A DNA stretch of 64,000 bases, from positions 1 to 64,000 of the forward strand of contig CAWJPL010000035.1 in NCBI GenBank assembly GCA_963844695.1, read 5' to 3'. Below the pieces are notes generated by a model, which was not told the DNA's origin, did no database searches, and saw only the letters and a program-made list of their open reading frames with translations. The DNA is from RYN-230 sp963844695 (GTDB taxonomy: Bacteria; Actinomycetota; Actinomycetes; Streptosporangiales; Streptosporangiaceae). The number at the start of each line of letters is the position of its first letter. Within the stretch, counting starts at the first letter, position 1. The position numbers were made by a program, and so were the translations under genes. This document shows, one piece after another, positions 1 to 7,397 of the stretch.

Positions 1-55
1 CTTACGTCAGGACGTAGCCTCTGAGTCCCCTGACGGGATTGGCCCGGACCGGGTG

Positions 56-2002
56 TCAGCTGGCTGTCCCGCCGCTCATCAGATGCCGGTCAAACCACGC
101 TTGGGTTCGCTGCAGCGCGTCGAGCAGATGCGCACGCTCGACCGGCACGTGGCCCTCCCGCGGGTAGACGACGAGCTCACATTCCGTGCCGGTGCGCGCG
201 ATCGCGCCATAGAGTTCCTCCCCCTGCCCCACCGGGGTGCAGCGGTCCATCTGGCCCTGGATCACCAGCGTCGGCGTCGAGCACCGGTGGGCATGGAAGA
301 TCGGTGAGCGGCCGGGGAACTGGCCTGCCGGGTCAGACCAGGCGCCGTCGAGGATCATGCCGGCGTAGCCGGCCACCTCCGACGTGAGGAAGAACGACTG
401 GTTGTTCGCGACGACCGAGAACGCGACGGCTGCCTTGAACCGATCGGTCTGGGTGACAGCCCATCCGGACATGAAGCCGCCGTAGGACAGGCCGGAGATG
501 CCGAGCCGGTCAGGGTCGGCGACCCCGTCGGCGACGCACCAGTCGACGCCCGACATGATGTCCTCGAAGTCCTTTCCCCCGCTGTCACCGATGACCGCCT
601 GGGCGAAGGCGTGTCCCCGGCCGGTGCTCCCCCGCGGGTTCGGCAGCAGGACGGCGTATCCGGCCGCAGCGAGCAGGACGGCGTTCGGTTCGGAGTCAGA
701 GAACACGGCGTTCCAGCACCAGGTCGGCCCCCCGTGCACGAGCACCAGCATCGGCAGGGGACCGGTCGCGCCGGCCGGAGTCAGCAGCCGCCCCTCGATC
801 TCGAGGCCGTCCGTGGCGGCCCAGCGGATGGTGCGGGCGTCGGGGAACTCGACCCCGTCGGCGATTTCGTGGTTGAACGAGGTGAGACGGACCCAGGTGC
901 CGGTGCCGGGGTCGAACCGGGCGAGTTCCGGGGGTACCCCGTGCGCCTCGTGGGTGGTCATGACGACGGCGCCGCCCTCGCTGACGGCCACCTGCGGCTT
1001 GCAGACGTCGGCACCGATGTACTCCGGGCCGGCCCAGACTTCGTCGCGCTCCCCGTCCAGCCGGATGCGTCCCCAGGCCGTGCCGGTCCCGTTCATCCGG
1101 CCGTAGGCGAGCGACTCGTCATCGCACCAGGCCGCGACGCCGACCGTCTCCAGCCCCGGCCAAGGGCCGGACACCGAGCCGCTGGTCAGGTCGGCGATCA
1201 GGACGCTCCCGTTGACCAGCGCGGGGTCGCTCGAGTAGCCCTCGATCACTGCGGCGTGCCGTCCGTCTGGTGACAGGGCGAGCCCCTCGAGCTGCCACCG
1301 GGGCTGGTACAGGACGTCCGCGGCGCGGGACCGGAGATCGAGACGGGCCAGCCTCGACCGGTACCAGCCGCTGCCGGCCGGGTTCTCCGCGATGAGGGCG
1401 ACGGCCGTGCCGGCGGCACCGTCCCAGCCGACTTCCCACACGCTCCATCCGCGCGGGCCCACCTCGGTGACGTCCCCTGTCGCCAGGTTGACCATCAGCA
1501 GGCGGCGCCACGCGCCGCTCGAACGCCGGATCCCCCGCTCGAGTTCCGACGCACCGCCGGTGACGAACGTCCCGGACACCTCCCGCGAATATGAGCCCGG
1601 ATCGGCGGCGAGGACCAGCAGCCGCTGACCGTCCTGCGACCAGGTGAGCTGCTCGGCCGATCCCGGGAAGCTCGCCGCGAGGACCGGCTCCGCTCCGGGC
1701 GCCATCGTGTAAGGGAGGTGGTGGCCGGCGAGCAGCCGATCTGAGATGCAGGCCAGCCGCGATCCGTCCGGCGACCAGAGGGGATGGGTGTCGGCGGAGG
1801 GACCGCCGGTGAGCCGGACCGGGTCGGCGTCCCCCTCGGCGATCCACAGGTCGCTCGGCTGTGTCACCCCGTGCTCGGAGACCACCGCGTGCAGGGTGAA
1901 CGCGAACCGTGATCCGCCCGGGGCGAATTCGATCTCCATCGGCGTGCGCACCGCCAGCAGCGATTCTGCGGTCGGCGGCTGCCCTGCGGCACGCTCGGTC
2001 AT
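56..2002 (-). CDS. S9 family prolyl oligopeptidase-like serine peptidase
   Basis: Cytoplasmic serine peptidase of 648 residues, of the acylaminoacyl-peptidase/DPP-IV type, which would cleave short peptides. The N-terminal two thirds is rich in WD/PD40-like propeller repeats (for example LWSPDGSRLACIS and LALSPDGRHAAV). The C-terminal alpha/beta hydrolase carries the nucleophile motif GLSYGG, an Asp region (QGQMDRCTP) and the catalytic His in YPREGHVP. The frame stays open upstream to 2155, but I chose the ATG at 2002 because GGGGAGAGGGG lies just before it on the minus strand and the family N-terminus fits there. No signal peptide is visible. The gene is divergent from the epoxide hydrolase gene at 2179, so the 176-bp gap probably holds both promoters. 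The family call is firm; the substrate is not. Confidence 0.9.
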   Translation of the reverse strand: MTERAAGQPPTAESLLAVRTPMEIEFAPGGSRFAFTLHAVVSEHGVTQPSDLWIAEGDADPVRLTGGPSADTHPLWSPDGSRLACISDRLLAGHHLPYTMAPGAEPVLAASFPGSAEQLTWSQDGQRLLVLAADPGSYSREVSGTFVTGGASELERGIRRSSGAWRRLLMVNLATGDVTEVGPRGWSVWEVGWDGAAGTAVALIAENPAGSGWYRSRLARLDLRSRAADVLYQPRWQLEGLALSPDGRHAAVIEGYSSDPALVNGSVLIADLTSGSVSGPWPGLETVGVAAWCDDESLAYGRMNGTGTAWGRIRLDGERDEVWAGPEYIGADVCKPQVAVSEGGAVVMTTHEAHGVPPELARFDPGTGTWVRLTSFNHEIADGVEFPDARTIRWAATDGLEIEGRLLTPAGATGPLPMLVLVHGGPTWCWNAVFSDSEPNAVLLAAAGYAVLLPNPRGSTGRGHAFAQAVIGDSGGKDFEDIMSGVDWCVADGVADPDRLGISGLSYGGFMSGWAVTQTDRFKAAVAFSVVANNQSFFLTSEVAGYAGMILDGAWSDPAGQFPGRSPIFHAHRCSTPTLVIQGQMDRCTPVGQGEELYGAIARTGTECELVVYPREGHVPVERAHLLDALQRTQAWFDRHLMSGGTAS

Positions 2003-2178
2003 GTCCGGTGTCCCCTCTCCCCTGCGCCCTCGCCGGACTGCCCTCAGCCCTGCTGCCGGGCCCCGGTGGCTGGGCCGTCCCGGGTCTGCTCGCGCTGGCC
2101 CGACGGTAGCCCACCGAAGGTCACCGCGCGGCAGGCACCGGCCGCTTTCCCGCAACCCGAGGGCGCTGGGATGATGCG

Positions 2179-3357
2179 GTGATGGCGGATCAGATCGAGC
2201 CGTTCGTGGTCGGCGTGGACGGCGCAGCGCTGGATGACTTGCGTGACCGGCTGCGGCGGGCGCGGTGGCCCGAGCGCGAGACGGTGAGCGACTGGTCGCA
2301 AGGCGTCCCGCTGGGTTACCTGCAGGACCTGTGCGGCTACTGGGCCAGCCGTTACGACTGGCGGGCCACCGAGGCGCGCCTCAACAAGATCCCGCAGTTC
2401 ACCACCAGGATCGAAGGCCTGGATGTGCACTTCCTGCACCTGCGCTCCCCGTATCCCCACGCGATGCCGCTGATCATGACCCATGGCTGGCCCGGGTCGT
2501 TCCTTGAGTTCGAGCAGGTCCTCGGGCCGCTGACCGATCCGCCCGCGCACGGGGGTGACGCAGGCGACGCGTTCGACGTGGTCGTGCCGTCGCTTCCTGG
2601 CTACGGGTTCAGCGGCAAGCCAGCCAGCGCCGGCTGGGACATCCACCGCATCGCCCGGGCCTGGGCTGAGCTGATGACCCGCCTGGGCTACGACCGGTTC
2701 CTGGCCGAGGGCAGCGACTGGGGTACCAGCGTGTCCACCAGCCTGGCGCGGCAACGGCCCGGCCGCCTGCTGGGCATCCACCTCGTCCCGCCGCTGGCGC
2801 CACCCGGCCGGGACGCCGCCGAGCTGACCGCGCGCGAACGCGCCGCCCTGGCCGACCTCGACGAACGCGGCGGCAGCGGCTCGGGCTACTCAGCGGAGCA
2901 GGGCACCCGGCCGCAGACCATCGGTTACTCGCTGACCGACTCACCGGCCGGGCTGTGCGCCTGGATCGTGGAGAAACTGTGGGCCTGGACCGATCATCCC
3001 GGCGACCTCAGCCAGGTTCTCACCGCCGACCAGGTGCTGGACAACATCACCTTGTACTGGCTGACCGGTACCGGCGCCTCCTCCGCCCGGCTGTACTGGG
3101 AGAGCATCGCCCAGGTCACTGAATGGTTCACCACCGCCACCGACGACGCCATCACCGTCCCGGCCGGATGCAGCGTCTTCCCCAGGGAAGTACCGCGGCC
3201 CTCGCGCCGCCAGGCCCAGCGGCGCTTCGCCAACATCGTGTACTGGAACGAACCCGGCCGCGGCGGCCACTTCGCGGCCTGGGAGCAGCCCGCCGCCTTC
3301 GTCGGCGAAGTCCGCGCCGTCGCCCGAAGCTGCCACCGGGCCAGTCCCCAGACCTGA
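2179..3357 (+). CDS. Epoxide hydrolase (EHN-type alpha/beta hydrolase)
   Basis: Protein of 392 residues of the microsomal-epoxide-hydrolase-like family, which opens epoxides to diols through a covalent ester on an Asp. The N-terminal EHN domain covers about residues 8-110. The oxyanion motif HGWPGSFLEF, the nucleophile Asp in EGSDWGTS and the catalytic His in GRGGHFAAWEQP are all present, so the enzyme looks active. It starts at GTG 2179 or ATG 2182; no strong ribosome-binding site distinguishes them. It stands alone on this strand and is divergent from the S9 peptidase. A second member of the family, only moderately similar, lies at 20799-21953. The physiological epoxide cannot be told from sequence. 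Confidence 0.9.
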   Translation: MMADQIEPFVVGVDGAALDDLRDRLRRARWPERETVSDWSQGVPLGYLQDLCGYWASRYDWRATEARLNKIPQFTTRIEGLDVHFLHLRSPYPHAMPLIMTHGWPGSFLEFEQVLGPLTDPPAHGGDAGDAFDVVVPSLPGYGFSGKPASAGWDIHRIARAWAELMTRLGYDRFLAEGSDWGTSVSTSLARQRPGRLLGIHLVPPLAPPGRDAAELTARERAALADLDERGGSGSGYSAEQGTRPQTIGYSLTDSPAGLCAWIVEKLWAWTDHPGDLSQVLTADQVLDNITLYWLTGTGASSARLYWESIAQVTEWFTTATDDAITVPAGCSVFPREVPRPSRRQAQRRFANIVYWNEPGRGGHFAAWEQPAAFVGEVRAVARSCHRASPQT

Positions 3358-3419
3358 CTACGACCGTGGGCCACGGCCGTCACGCCGGGATTCCTGGATG
3401 CCGGGATGCCGGGGCCTGG

Positions 3420-3728
3420 TCACAGCGTCTGTGCGACCTCGTAGTGGGTCACGGTGGTCTCGCGGTCGATGAGGTAGTCGTCATCCTCCGGGTAGAAGAC
3501 AGCGACCTCGATGTTCTGGCCCGCGAAGCCCTCGACGTCCGTCAGGGACGACCACCAGCTGACCGTCATGACTTCGGTTTGGCCGTCGCCGAGATCTGTC
3601 GTCCACATCTGGGCGCCCAGATTGCCAGGTGTCTGCTTGTAGCCGCTCAGCCCCGTGCTGGTGATGTACTCGACGTAGGCCGCCGCCTGCTCAGTCCTGA
3701 CCCAGCCGCGCCATGTCCGGGCAATCAT
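3420..3728 (-). CDS. Small dimeric alpha/beta-barrel (ABM-like) protein
   Basis: Protein of 102 residues resembling the antibiotic-biosynthesis-monooxygenase/stress-response alpha-beta barrel fold. It has an N-terminal MIARTWRGWV strand, a central EVMTVSWWSSLTDVEGF stretch and a C-terminal region rich in acidic residues and Tyr. Such proteins usually act as dimers, as cofactor-free monooxygenases or as proteins of unknown role. I chose ATG 3728 because GAAGGAG sits five bases upstream; a GTG at 3734 would leave no spacing from it. The gene is convergent with the epoxide hydrolase gene. No substrate can be inferred. Confidence 0.75.
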   Translation of the reverse strand: MIARTWRGWVRTEQAAAYVEYITSTGLSGYKQTPGNLGAQMWTTDLGDGQTEVMTVSWWSSLTDVEGFAGQNIEVAVFYPEDDDYLIDRETTVTHYEVAQTL

Positions 3729-3862
3729 CGTCACTCCTTCGCCTCACCGGTGCCGGTTGACCCGGCTCGAAACCTGCACCTACCCGGCATCAGCGACTGA
3801 AAGCCGCCGGCCCGCCAAAGGACTGCCTGCCCGGAGAACGAGGCCATCGGTACGATCGCCAG

Positions 3863-5932
3863 ATGAGAGCCCTGCGGCAGGTCATCCCCCGGGCGGCCGC
3901 GCTGGCCGCCAGCGTCGCGATGGTCGCCAGCGCCGCAGCCGCGCTGGCGCTAGGGCCGGCCGGCCCCCCGGCGTCCGCGGCGGCCCGGGCAGCAGTCGCC
4001 AGCCGCGCGGCGGGGCTGCAGGTGGGCACGATCACCCTGCGCCGGTGCGCCGCGAAACCGCTCACCTTCTGCGGGAGCCTGGCGGTGCCGCTGGACTACT
4101 CCTCAGCGGCCAGCCCCCGGATCCAGGTGGGCTTCCGCTGGCTGCCGGCCACCGGTGCGGCCGCCGGGACCATCCTCGCCGTGGAAGGCGGGCCCGGGTA
4201 CGCCTCCACCGGCTCCGAGCCGGAGTACCAGGCGATGGCCGGCCGGCTGCTGGCCACCCGCAACCTGCTGCTGATCGACCTGCGCGGCACCGGCACGTCC
4301 ACCCCGGTGAAGTGCCCAGGGCTCGAGCACGCCGGCGCGAAACAGCACGGCCGCCGCTTCGACCATCTGGTCGCGGCCTGCGGCACACGGCTGAACCACA
4401 CCTGGCACTACCGGGACGGCGGCTGGGTGCACGCCTCCGACTTGTTCAACACCGCCTACTCAGCCCGGGACGTGGCAGGTGTGCTGCGCGCCCTGCGGCT
4501 CGGCCGGGTGGACCTGTACGGGGACTCCTACGGCAGCTGGTTCGCCCAGGTGTTCGCGTCCCGGTACCCGGGCCGGCTGCGTTCGGTGACGCTGGACTCC
4601 ACGTATCAGGTCCTGGGGCTCGATCCCTGGTACACCACGACGGTGCTGACCGCCCGGCGTGCCTTCGCCCAGGCCTGCGAGCGGTCTGCGGCCTGCGCCG
4701 CTGCTACCCGCGGCGGGCGCGCCTGGGCACGGATCGGGGCGCTGGCCCGGCGGCTGGCCCGGCGGCCGGTCAGCGGCCCGACCACGACGGCGTCCGGCAC
4801 CCGCGGCCGGCTGACGGTGACCCCGCTGACCCTCGTCAACCTGGTCAACAACGCCGGCTTCGACCCGGTCGTCTACCAGGATCTGGACGCGGCCGCCCGG
4901 GCCCTGCTGCGCCACGGCGACGCCGCCCCACTGCTCCGCGTCGCCGCACTGTCACTGGGCTTCGACGACACGAACGAACCGCTGCCCGGGTTCAGCGACG
5001 GGCTGTACTTCGCCGTCTCATGCACCGACTACGTGCAGCTCTTCGACCGGTCCGCACCGCCCCGGGTCAGGCACCGCCAGTACCGGGCGGCGCTGCGCCG
5101 CGAGCCGGCGACCACCTTCGCGCCGTTCAGCGTGGCACAGTGGACCTCGCTGGACCAGTACACCGAGGCCTACAGCGGTTGCCTGGACTGGCCCGCGCCG
5201 ACCCACCACAATCGGCCGATCACCAGGCGGCCGCCGCTTGTCCCGGCCCGGCTGCCGGTGCTCATCCTGTCCGGGAGCCTCGATTCGCTGACCCCCCGGC
5301 TGGACGGCGCCACCCTGGTCGCCCGGCAGATGGGCCCCTCAGCCCGGCTGGTCACGCTGGCCAACCTGACTCATGTCACCGAGCAGGACGGCGACAGCGG
5401 CTGCGCCATGTCGATCTACCAGCGCTTCGTCTCCGATCCCGGCGGGCTGCCCGACGAGAACACCTCGTGCGCGGGCCGCGTGTCCCCGATCCACACTGTC
5501 GGCAGCTACCCGCGGGTACTGGCCGACGCCGTCCCGGCGAGCCCGCTGCCTGGCAACCACGCCGGCCGCCAGGCCCTCCGCGCCGCCACCGTGGCCCTGG
5601 CCAGCGTGGGTGACGAGGTAAGCCGCTGGCCGTTGCTCAGCGGGAACCGGGACCTGGGGCTGCGCGGTGGCCGGGTCGCCTTCTCCGGCGGAACTGACCT
5701 GAAGATCACCCTGCGTGGCGTGCGGTGGGTGCGCGGCGCGGTCGTCGATGGCACCGCTGTCTGGGATCAGTCGTCCGGCTGGGTGACCGCCCGGCTTACC
5801 GTCCGCCCGGACGGCGGCGCGGTGGTCCGGCTGACCGGCCGATGGCGAGTGTTCGGCACCCAGCGGCAGCCCGCGGTGGTGCACGGCTCCCAGGGCGGCC
5901 GCCGTCTGGCCGCACGGTGCCCGGCGCCCTGA
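3863..5932 (+). CDS. Secreted S33/TAP-like alpha/beta hydrolase
   Basis: Exported serine hydrolase of 689 residues related to the tripeptidyl aminopeptidases of actinomycetes. Residues 1-45 form a signal peptide with an Arg-containing start, a long Ala/Val core and an ASAAA cleavage region. The mature part has the GGPG oxyanion loop (EGGPGYAS), the nucleophile motif GDSYGS, an Asp in SGSLDSLTP and a His in NLTHVTEQDG. A C-terminal domain of about 150 residues follows the usual TAP-like lid and is rich in beta strands (GGTDLKITLRGVRW), which is longer than the roughly 500-residue family norm. A broken relative lies at 13163-14570. It probably trims peptides or esters outside the cell. Confidence 0.85.
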   Translation: MRALRQVIPRAAALAASVAMVASAAAALALGPAGPPASAAARAAVASRAAGLQVGTITLRRCAAKPLTFCGSLAVPLDYSSAASPRIQVGFRWLPATGAAAGTILAVEGGPGYASTGSEPEYQAMAGRLLATRNLLLIDLRGTGTSTPVKCPGLEHAGAKQHGRRFDHLVAACGTRLNHTWHYRDGGWVHASDLFNTAYSARDVAGVLRALRLGRVDLYGDSYGSWFAQVFASRYPGRLRSVTLDSTYQVLGLDPWYTTTVLTARRAFAQACERSAACAAATRGGRAWARIGALARRLARRPVSGPTTTASGTRGRLTVTPLTLVNLVNNAGFDPVVYQDLDAAARALLRHGDAAPLLRVAALSLGFDDTNEPLPGFSDGLYFAVSCTDYVQLFDRSAPPRVRHRQYRAALRREPATTFAPFSVAQWTSLDQYTEAYSGCLDWPAPTHHNRPITRRPPLVPARLPVLILSGSLDSLTPRLDGATLVARQMGPSARLVTLANLTHVTEQDGDSGCAMSIYQRFVSDPGGLPDENTSCAGRVSPIHTVGSYPRVLADAVPASPLPGNHAGRQALRAATVALASVGDEVSRWPLLSGNRDLGLRGGRVAFSGGTDLKITLRGVRWVRGAVVDGTAVWDQSSGWVTARLTVRPDGGAVVRLTGRWRVFGTQRQPAVVHGSQGGRRLAARCPAP

Positions 5933-5972
5933 CCGCGGGGACGGCCCCGCGGCCGCGGCCCGGGCGGCCGGG

Positions 5973-6611
5973 TCATCCGCCGTCGCCGTCCGGGCGGACG
6001 GCCCGGAAGTAACGCAGCAGCGGCAGGTCACCGTACTCTTCGACGCGGAATCCCGCCGCCGCGGCCAGGTCCCCGATCAGCGCCGGGGCGTTATGGCGCA
6101 TGGAGCGGCCGCCGGAGTGCAGGGCCAGACGACTGCGGGACGGACGGAAGTCGGCGACCAGCAGCCGGCCCCCGGGGCGGAGCGCCCGGTACATCTCACC
6201 GAACGCGGCCGGGCGCTCCGGTTCGGGGATGTGATGGATGGCGAGCGTGGAGGTCACCACGTCGAACGAGCCGTCGGGCACATCCAGCGCCTGGGCGGTG
6301 CCGACGGTGAACGAGCAGTTGCCCGGGGCTCGCCGCCTGGCGTAGGCGATCGCCGCAGCGGCGGGATCGACGCCGGTGACCTGGCCGCCTGGCGTGACGG
6401 CCGCCGCCAGCAAGCGGGCGAGATAACCCCCGCTGCACCCGACGTCCAGGACACGTTCCCCGGGCTGGGCACCGCTGAGGGCCACGATGCGCTCGTACAC
6501 CCGGCGGCGCCGGCCGCCGAACGCGATCGCGCTGACCGTCTCGTACCTGCGGACGCGGCCGATGATCTCCCCCTGAGGGCCTGCATGACCAAGCTGAGCC
6601 GGCTGGCACAC
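5973..6611 (-). CDS. Class I SAM-dependent methyltransferase
   Basis: Methyltransferase of 212 residues. Motif I is VLDVGCSGGYLA, the acidic end of strand 2 is TGVDP, and the post-motif region reads DVVTSTLAIHHIPEPERP, as in the ubiE/Methyltransf_11 group. The start is GTG 6611, with AAGGGAG upstream at proper spacing. Two palindromic boxes (6626-6641 and 6651-6668) lie directly upstream and overlap the ribosome-binding and promoter region. The same box is found upstream of the neighbouring TetR gene, so this enzyme is very probably the repressor's target. The methyl acceptor is unknown; small hydrophobic compounds are typical for the group. No membrane segments are visible. Confidence 0.85.
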   Translation of the reverse strand: MCQPAQLGHAGPQGEIIGRVRRYETVSAIAFGGRRRRVYERIVALSGAQPGERVLDVGCSGGYLARLLAAAVTPGGQVTGVDPAAAAIAYARRRAPGNCSFTVGTAQALDVPDGSFDVVTSTLAIHHIPEPERPAAFGEMYRALRPGGRLLVADFRPSRSRLALHSGGRSMRHNAPALIGDLAAAAGFRVEEYGDLPLLRYFRAVRPDGDGG

Positions 6612-6625
6612 CAGCGCTCTCCCTT

Positions 6626-6641
6626 CTTAGTGGCGACTAAG
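6626..6641. promoter_or_regulatory. TetR operator copy 1
   Basis: Perfect inverted repeat CTTAGT-GGCG-ACTAAG lying 15 bases upstream of the methyltransferase GTG. The same arms recur in front of the TetR gene at 7428-7443, which makes an operator for that repressor the simplest reading. Confidence 0.75.
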
Positions 6642-6650
6642 TTTCTATTA

Positions 6651-6668
6651 ACTTAGTCTCCGCTAAGT
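6651..6668. promoter_or_regulatory. TetR operator copy 2
   Basis: Inverted repeat ACTTAGT-CTCC-GCTAAGT with one mismatched pair. Its centre is 26 bases from copy 1, upstream of the methyltransferase gene. Paired sites suggest cooperative repression. Confidence 0.65.
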
Positions 6669-6735
6669 TAGTTGGCAAGAGGGGACAATACGCAGCCCAA
6701 ACGAGAACCCACCGGGGTCCGCCAGGTTCCGGGAA

Positions 6736-7380
6736 TCAGCCTTCGTGGCGCGCGGACGCGGATGGCGGGGCGATGGCACCGAGGGCGAGCGCGGCTACCC
6801 GGGGTTCAAGATGGGCGACCCCGGGCAGGCCGGCCGCACGTAGCGATCGCGTCGACAGGACCGACAGCAGCAGCCACGCGGCCGCGTCGGGGTCCACGTC
6901 GTCCCGGATGTCCCCGTCAGCCTGGCCCCGCCGGACCAGTCCGGCGAGGTGCCCGGCGACCACCGCGGCCACCCGGCTGGCCGCCTCGCCGGCCCCGGGA
7001 TCGGCTAGCAAGGAGGCCGCGTCCGCGAAGAGCACGCGGTGCGGCCCGGGTCCATGCGGCTCCCCGGCCTGGGACGGGCTGAGAATGTGGGCCAGCAGGC
7101 CGGCGGCCGGGCCGTCATCCCCCGGCCGGCCGTGCAACTCCGCATCGAGGTCACCGGCCACGCGGTCGAGCACGGCGGCGAACAGGGCCGCTTTGGACCC
7201 GAAGTTCTGGAAGATCACCGGCTCGGTCACCCCGACCCGGCCGGCCACGTCGGACACCTTCCCGGCGCGATAGCCAACCTCAGCGAACACCCCGGTCGCG
7301 GCGTCGAGAATCGACTCACGGCGCTGGGCGGCGGTCAGCCGGGTGCGCCGGGACGGCCCGGCCTGGCCCGCGGTCGGCAT
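6736..7380 (-). CDS. TetR/AcrR family repressor
   Basis: Regulator of 214 residues. The N-terminal TetR helix-turn-helix spans about residues 18-64 (RESILDAATGVFAEVGYRAG, then VSDVAGRVGVTEPVIFQNFGSK). The variable C-terminal ligand domain ends in an Ala-rich helix. It lies between the LuxR-type gene upstream and the methyltransferase gene downstream, all on the minus strand. A perfect copy of the CTTAGT-N4-ACTAAG box sits about 48-63 bases before its start and two more copies precede the methyltransferase gene. It therefore probably represses both itself and that gene and is released by a small ligand. The ligand is unknown. Confidence 0.88.
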   Translation of the reverse strand: MPTAGQAGPSRRTRLTAAQRRESILDAATGVFAEVGYRAGKVSDVAGRVGVTEPVIFQNFGSKAALFAAVLDRVAGDLDAELHGRPGDDGPAAGLLAHILSPSQAGEPHGPGPHRVLFADAASLLADPGAGEAASRVAAVVAGHLAGLVRRGQADGDIRDDVDPDAAAWLLLSVLSTRSLRAAGLPGVAHLEPRVAALALGAIAPPSASARHEG

Positions 7381-7397
7381 GGCAGCCCCCTCGGCAG

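Noticed and set aside
1..20. Near-palindrome CTTACGTC-AG-GACGTAG at the window edge
   Set aside because: It has one unpaired base, lies downstream of a gene end and has no regulator nearby; the likeness to the CTTAC boxes at 22569 is too slight.
3757..5613. Long Arg/Pro-rich frame overlapping the secreted hydrolase gene
   Set aside because: Out-of-frame shadow; the other frame has a signal peptide and a complete catalytic triad.
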